Positions 62,845 through 64,000 of a stretch of DNA of 64,000 nucleotides are shown in pieces (the stretch's first letter is position 1; the number at the start of each line of letters is the position of its first letter). The stretch comes from Salinisphaera sp. Q1T1-3. Its GTDB lineage: Bacteria > Pseudomonadota > Gammaproteobacteria > Nevskiales > Salinisphaeraceae. The translations under genes and the position numbers were made by a program. The notes under the pieces are model-generated. The model searched no databases. It was not told the origin of the DNA and was given only the letters and a program-made list of their open reading frames with translations. The stretch spans positions 186,001-250,000 of the forward strand of contig NZ_QZWD01000002.1 of the NCBI RefSeq assembly GCF_003602005.1. Direction: 5' to 3'.

Positions 62845-63369
62845 ATGAAGAAAGGATTGATCATCGGGTTGGCATGTCTGTGCATCGCACCGGCGGCCAT
62901 GGCCGAAGCGCCGTCGAAGGCGTCGATCGACAAGCTGCTGAAGGTGATGCACAGCCAGCAGCTCGTCGAGAGCATGCAGTCTCAGATCGAACAGTCGAGT
63001 CGTCAGGCGATGCAGGCGGCATTGAAGGGAGAAAAACCCAGCGCGGCCGAGCAGAAGGCCATCGACGACATGCAGGATCAAATGATGGCCGTGATCCAGG
63101 ACAGCACGAAGTGGTCCGACATGCGGCCGATGTTCGTCAAGATATACCAGCAGTCGTTCGATCAGCACGAGGTCGACGGCATGACGAAGTTCTACAGTTC
63201 CGACGTCGGGCAATCGGTCGTCAAGAAGATGCCCAACGTCATGCACCAGACGACCGAGATCATGCAGCAGAAAGTCCAGGCGATGATGCCGCGTATCGTG
63301 GCCATCCAGAAACGGTTCCAGCAGCGCATGAAGACGATTCACGCGCAATCGGACGACGGCGCTTCCTGA
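62845..63369 (+). CDS. DUF2059 exported protein
   Basis: 174 residues. Signal peptide KKGLIIGLACLCIAPAAMAEA, then an all-helical domain: SIDKLLKVMHSQQLVESMQSQI, DMRPMFVKIYQQSFDQHEVDGMTKFYSSDVGQSVVKKMPNVM and a Gln/Met-rich last helix, which is the DUF2059 pattern. Periplasmic, function unknown. GGGGGCAAC precedes the ATG; monocistronic, convergent with the arsB-like gene. Confidence 0.9.
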   Translation: MKKGLIIGLACLCIAPAAMAEAPSKASIDKLLKVMHSQQLVESMQSQIEQSSRQAMQAALKGEKPSAAEQKAIDDMQDQMMAVIQDSTKWSDMRPMFVKIYQQSFDQHEVDGMTKFYSSDVGQSVVKKMPNVMHQTTEIMQQKVQAMMPRIVAIQKRFQQRMKTIHAQSDDGAS

Positions 63370-63417
63370 GCCGGACGGGTGTCGCGGGGCCCGTGGTTGT
63401 CGGGTCCCGCGGCGGGG

Positions 63418-64000
63418 TCAGCCGCTTGGTGCCGGGCTCACCAGCGGCAGCCACAGGGCAAGCATCAACAGGGTGGCGATCAAGACCGGCGGCGTGAGCA
63501 GCAGGCCGATCTTCATGTACTGCCCCCAGCCGATGCGATATCCCTTCCTGGCCAGCACGTGCAGCCACAAGAGCGTGGCGAGGCTGCCGATCGGCGTGAA
63601 TTTCGGCCCCAGGTCGTTGCCGATGACGTTGGCGTAGATCATCAGCTGCGCGGTCTGGTGCGAAAGCTCGGCATGATCGATGGCCAGCGCCCCGAGGAGC
63701 GTGGCCGGCAGATTGTTCATCACCGAGGCCAGCCCGGCGGCCAGCAGCCCGCTGCCCACGGTCGCCAGGATCGTGCCCCGGTCGGCCAGCCATTCCAGCG
63801 CCTGTACGCCGTAGTCGGTCAGGCCGGCCCGACCGAGGCCGTAGACCACGATATACATGCCGACCGAGAACAGCACGATCTGCCAGGGGGCACCGGCCAG
63901 GATCGGTTTCAGCGCGATGTGTGCCCCGCGGCCCCGGCGCCAGAAGCGCGAGGCCAGGGCCAGCAGCAGGGCCGCGACGAGGCCCGTCACGAACGCGAAC
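63418..64000 (-). CDS. arsB: ArsB-like arsenite/anion pump, C-terminal part
   Basis: The last 190 or so residues; the gene starts beyond the right edge. Helix pattern and the segments VMNNLPATLLGALAID, YANVIGNDLGPKFTPIGSLATLLWLHVLARKGY are the conserved C-terminal half of ArsB. ArsB exports arsenite or antimonite across the inner membrane. No arsR or arsC is visible on this side, so the operon, if any, lies to the right. The broader ion transporter superfamily is certain; arsenite as substrate is likely. Confidence 0.85.
   Translation of the reverse strand, partial: FAFVTGLVAALLLALASRFWRRGRGAHIALKPILAGAPWQIVLFSVGMYIVVYGLGRAGLTDYGVQALEWLADRGTILATVGSGLLAAGLASVMNNLPATLLGALAIDHAELSHQTAQLMIYANVIGNDLGPKFTPIGSLATLLWLHVLARKGYRIGWGQYMKIGLLLTPPVLIATLLMLALWLPLVSPAPSG

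Overview
This window reads as the chromosome of a high-GC Gammaproteobacterium. The basis is the GC-rich codon use, a complete type I-F CRISPR-Cas locus, a YadGH-like ABC pair and RarD/ElaA-like proteins. A Salinisphaera-like marine lineage is my guess, not something the sequence proves. No rRNA, tRNA, prophage or intact insertion sequence was recognised.

Layout. 1-5.6 kb holds ordinary metabolism: a partial aldo/keto reductase, a PhaC-like hydrolase whose nucleophile-elbow Ser/Cys is a Gly, an FAD-binding dehydrogenase, a HAD phosphatase and a thioesterase. 5.8-13.7 kb is an iron-uptake island: a Fur-box-like site, a TonB-dependent receptor, then four overlapping genes (PLP decarboxylase, amine N-monooxygenase, acyltransferase, NIS synthetase) with the DesABCD order of hydroxamate siderophore synthesis. 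13.8-19.6 kb holds small proteins, RarD, an ABC-2 exporter and an MFS transporter.

19.7-38.2 kb is a complete myo-inositol regulon, all on the + strand: iolB, iolG, iolC (kinase-aldolase fusion), iolD, iolE, iolA, a second Gfo/Idh/MocA dehydrogenase, an MFS inositol/sugar porter, a three-gene ABC importer and an RpiR-type regulator. AT-rich palindromes of the form GGAA-N6-TTCC, or close variants, sit in front of its transcription units. A small dispersed repeat with 19-bp terminal inverted repeats is scattered in its gaps.

38.3-52.7 kb is the CRISPR-Cas I-F locus. Both arrays (51 and 36 repeats) and all cas genes are on the - strand in the order array 2, cas1, cas2-3, csy1, csy2, csy3, cas6f, array 1. 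The most interesting feature is the 384-bp gap between cas2-3 and csy1. On the + strand it carries a crRNA-like unit made of two oppositely degenerated I-F repeats around a 26-nt guide. Eighty-seven bases away, next to a perfect CC PAM, lies a target that matches the guide at 18 of its first 22 positions; three of the four mismatches are at positions 6, 12 and 18, which type I complexes do not read. The target abuts the -35 box of a promoter that points at a 9-codon ORF with a very strong Shine-Dalgarno, framed by two hairpins. This is the architecture of a CreTA module (CRISPR-repressed RNA toxin-antitoxin) or of a cas-autoregulating guide. The two arrays also share one identical leader-proximal spacer, and their leaders carry IHF-consensus sites at exactly the same distance from the first repeat.

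52.7-64 kb holds transporters (EamA, ABC exporter, CodB-like), a putative envelope methionine-sulfoxide/molybdoenzyme set (cytochrome b, Tat-type molybdopterin oxidoreductase, Tat-type MsrB), modABC for molybdate supply, a DUF2059 protein and the end of an ArsB-like pump.
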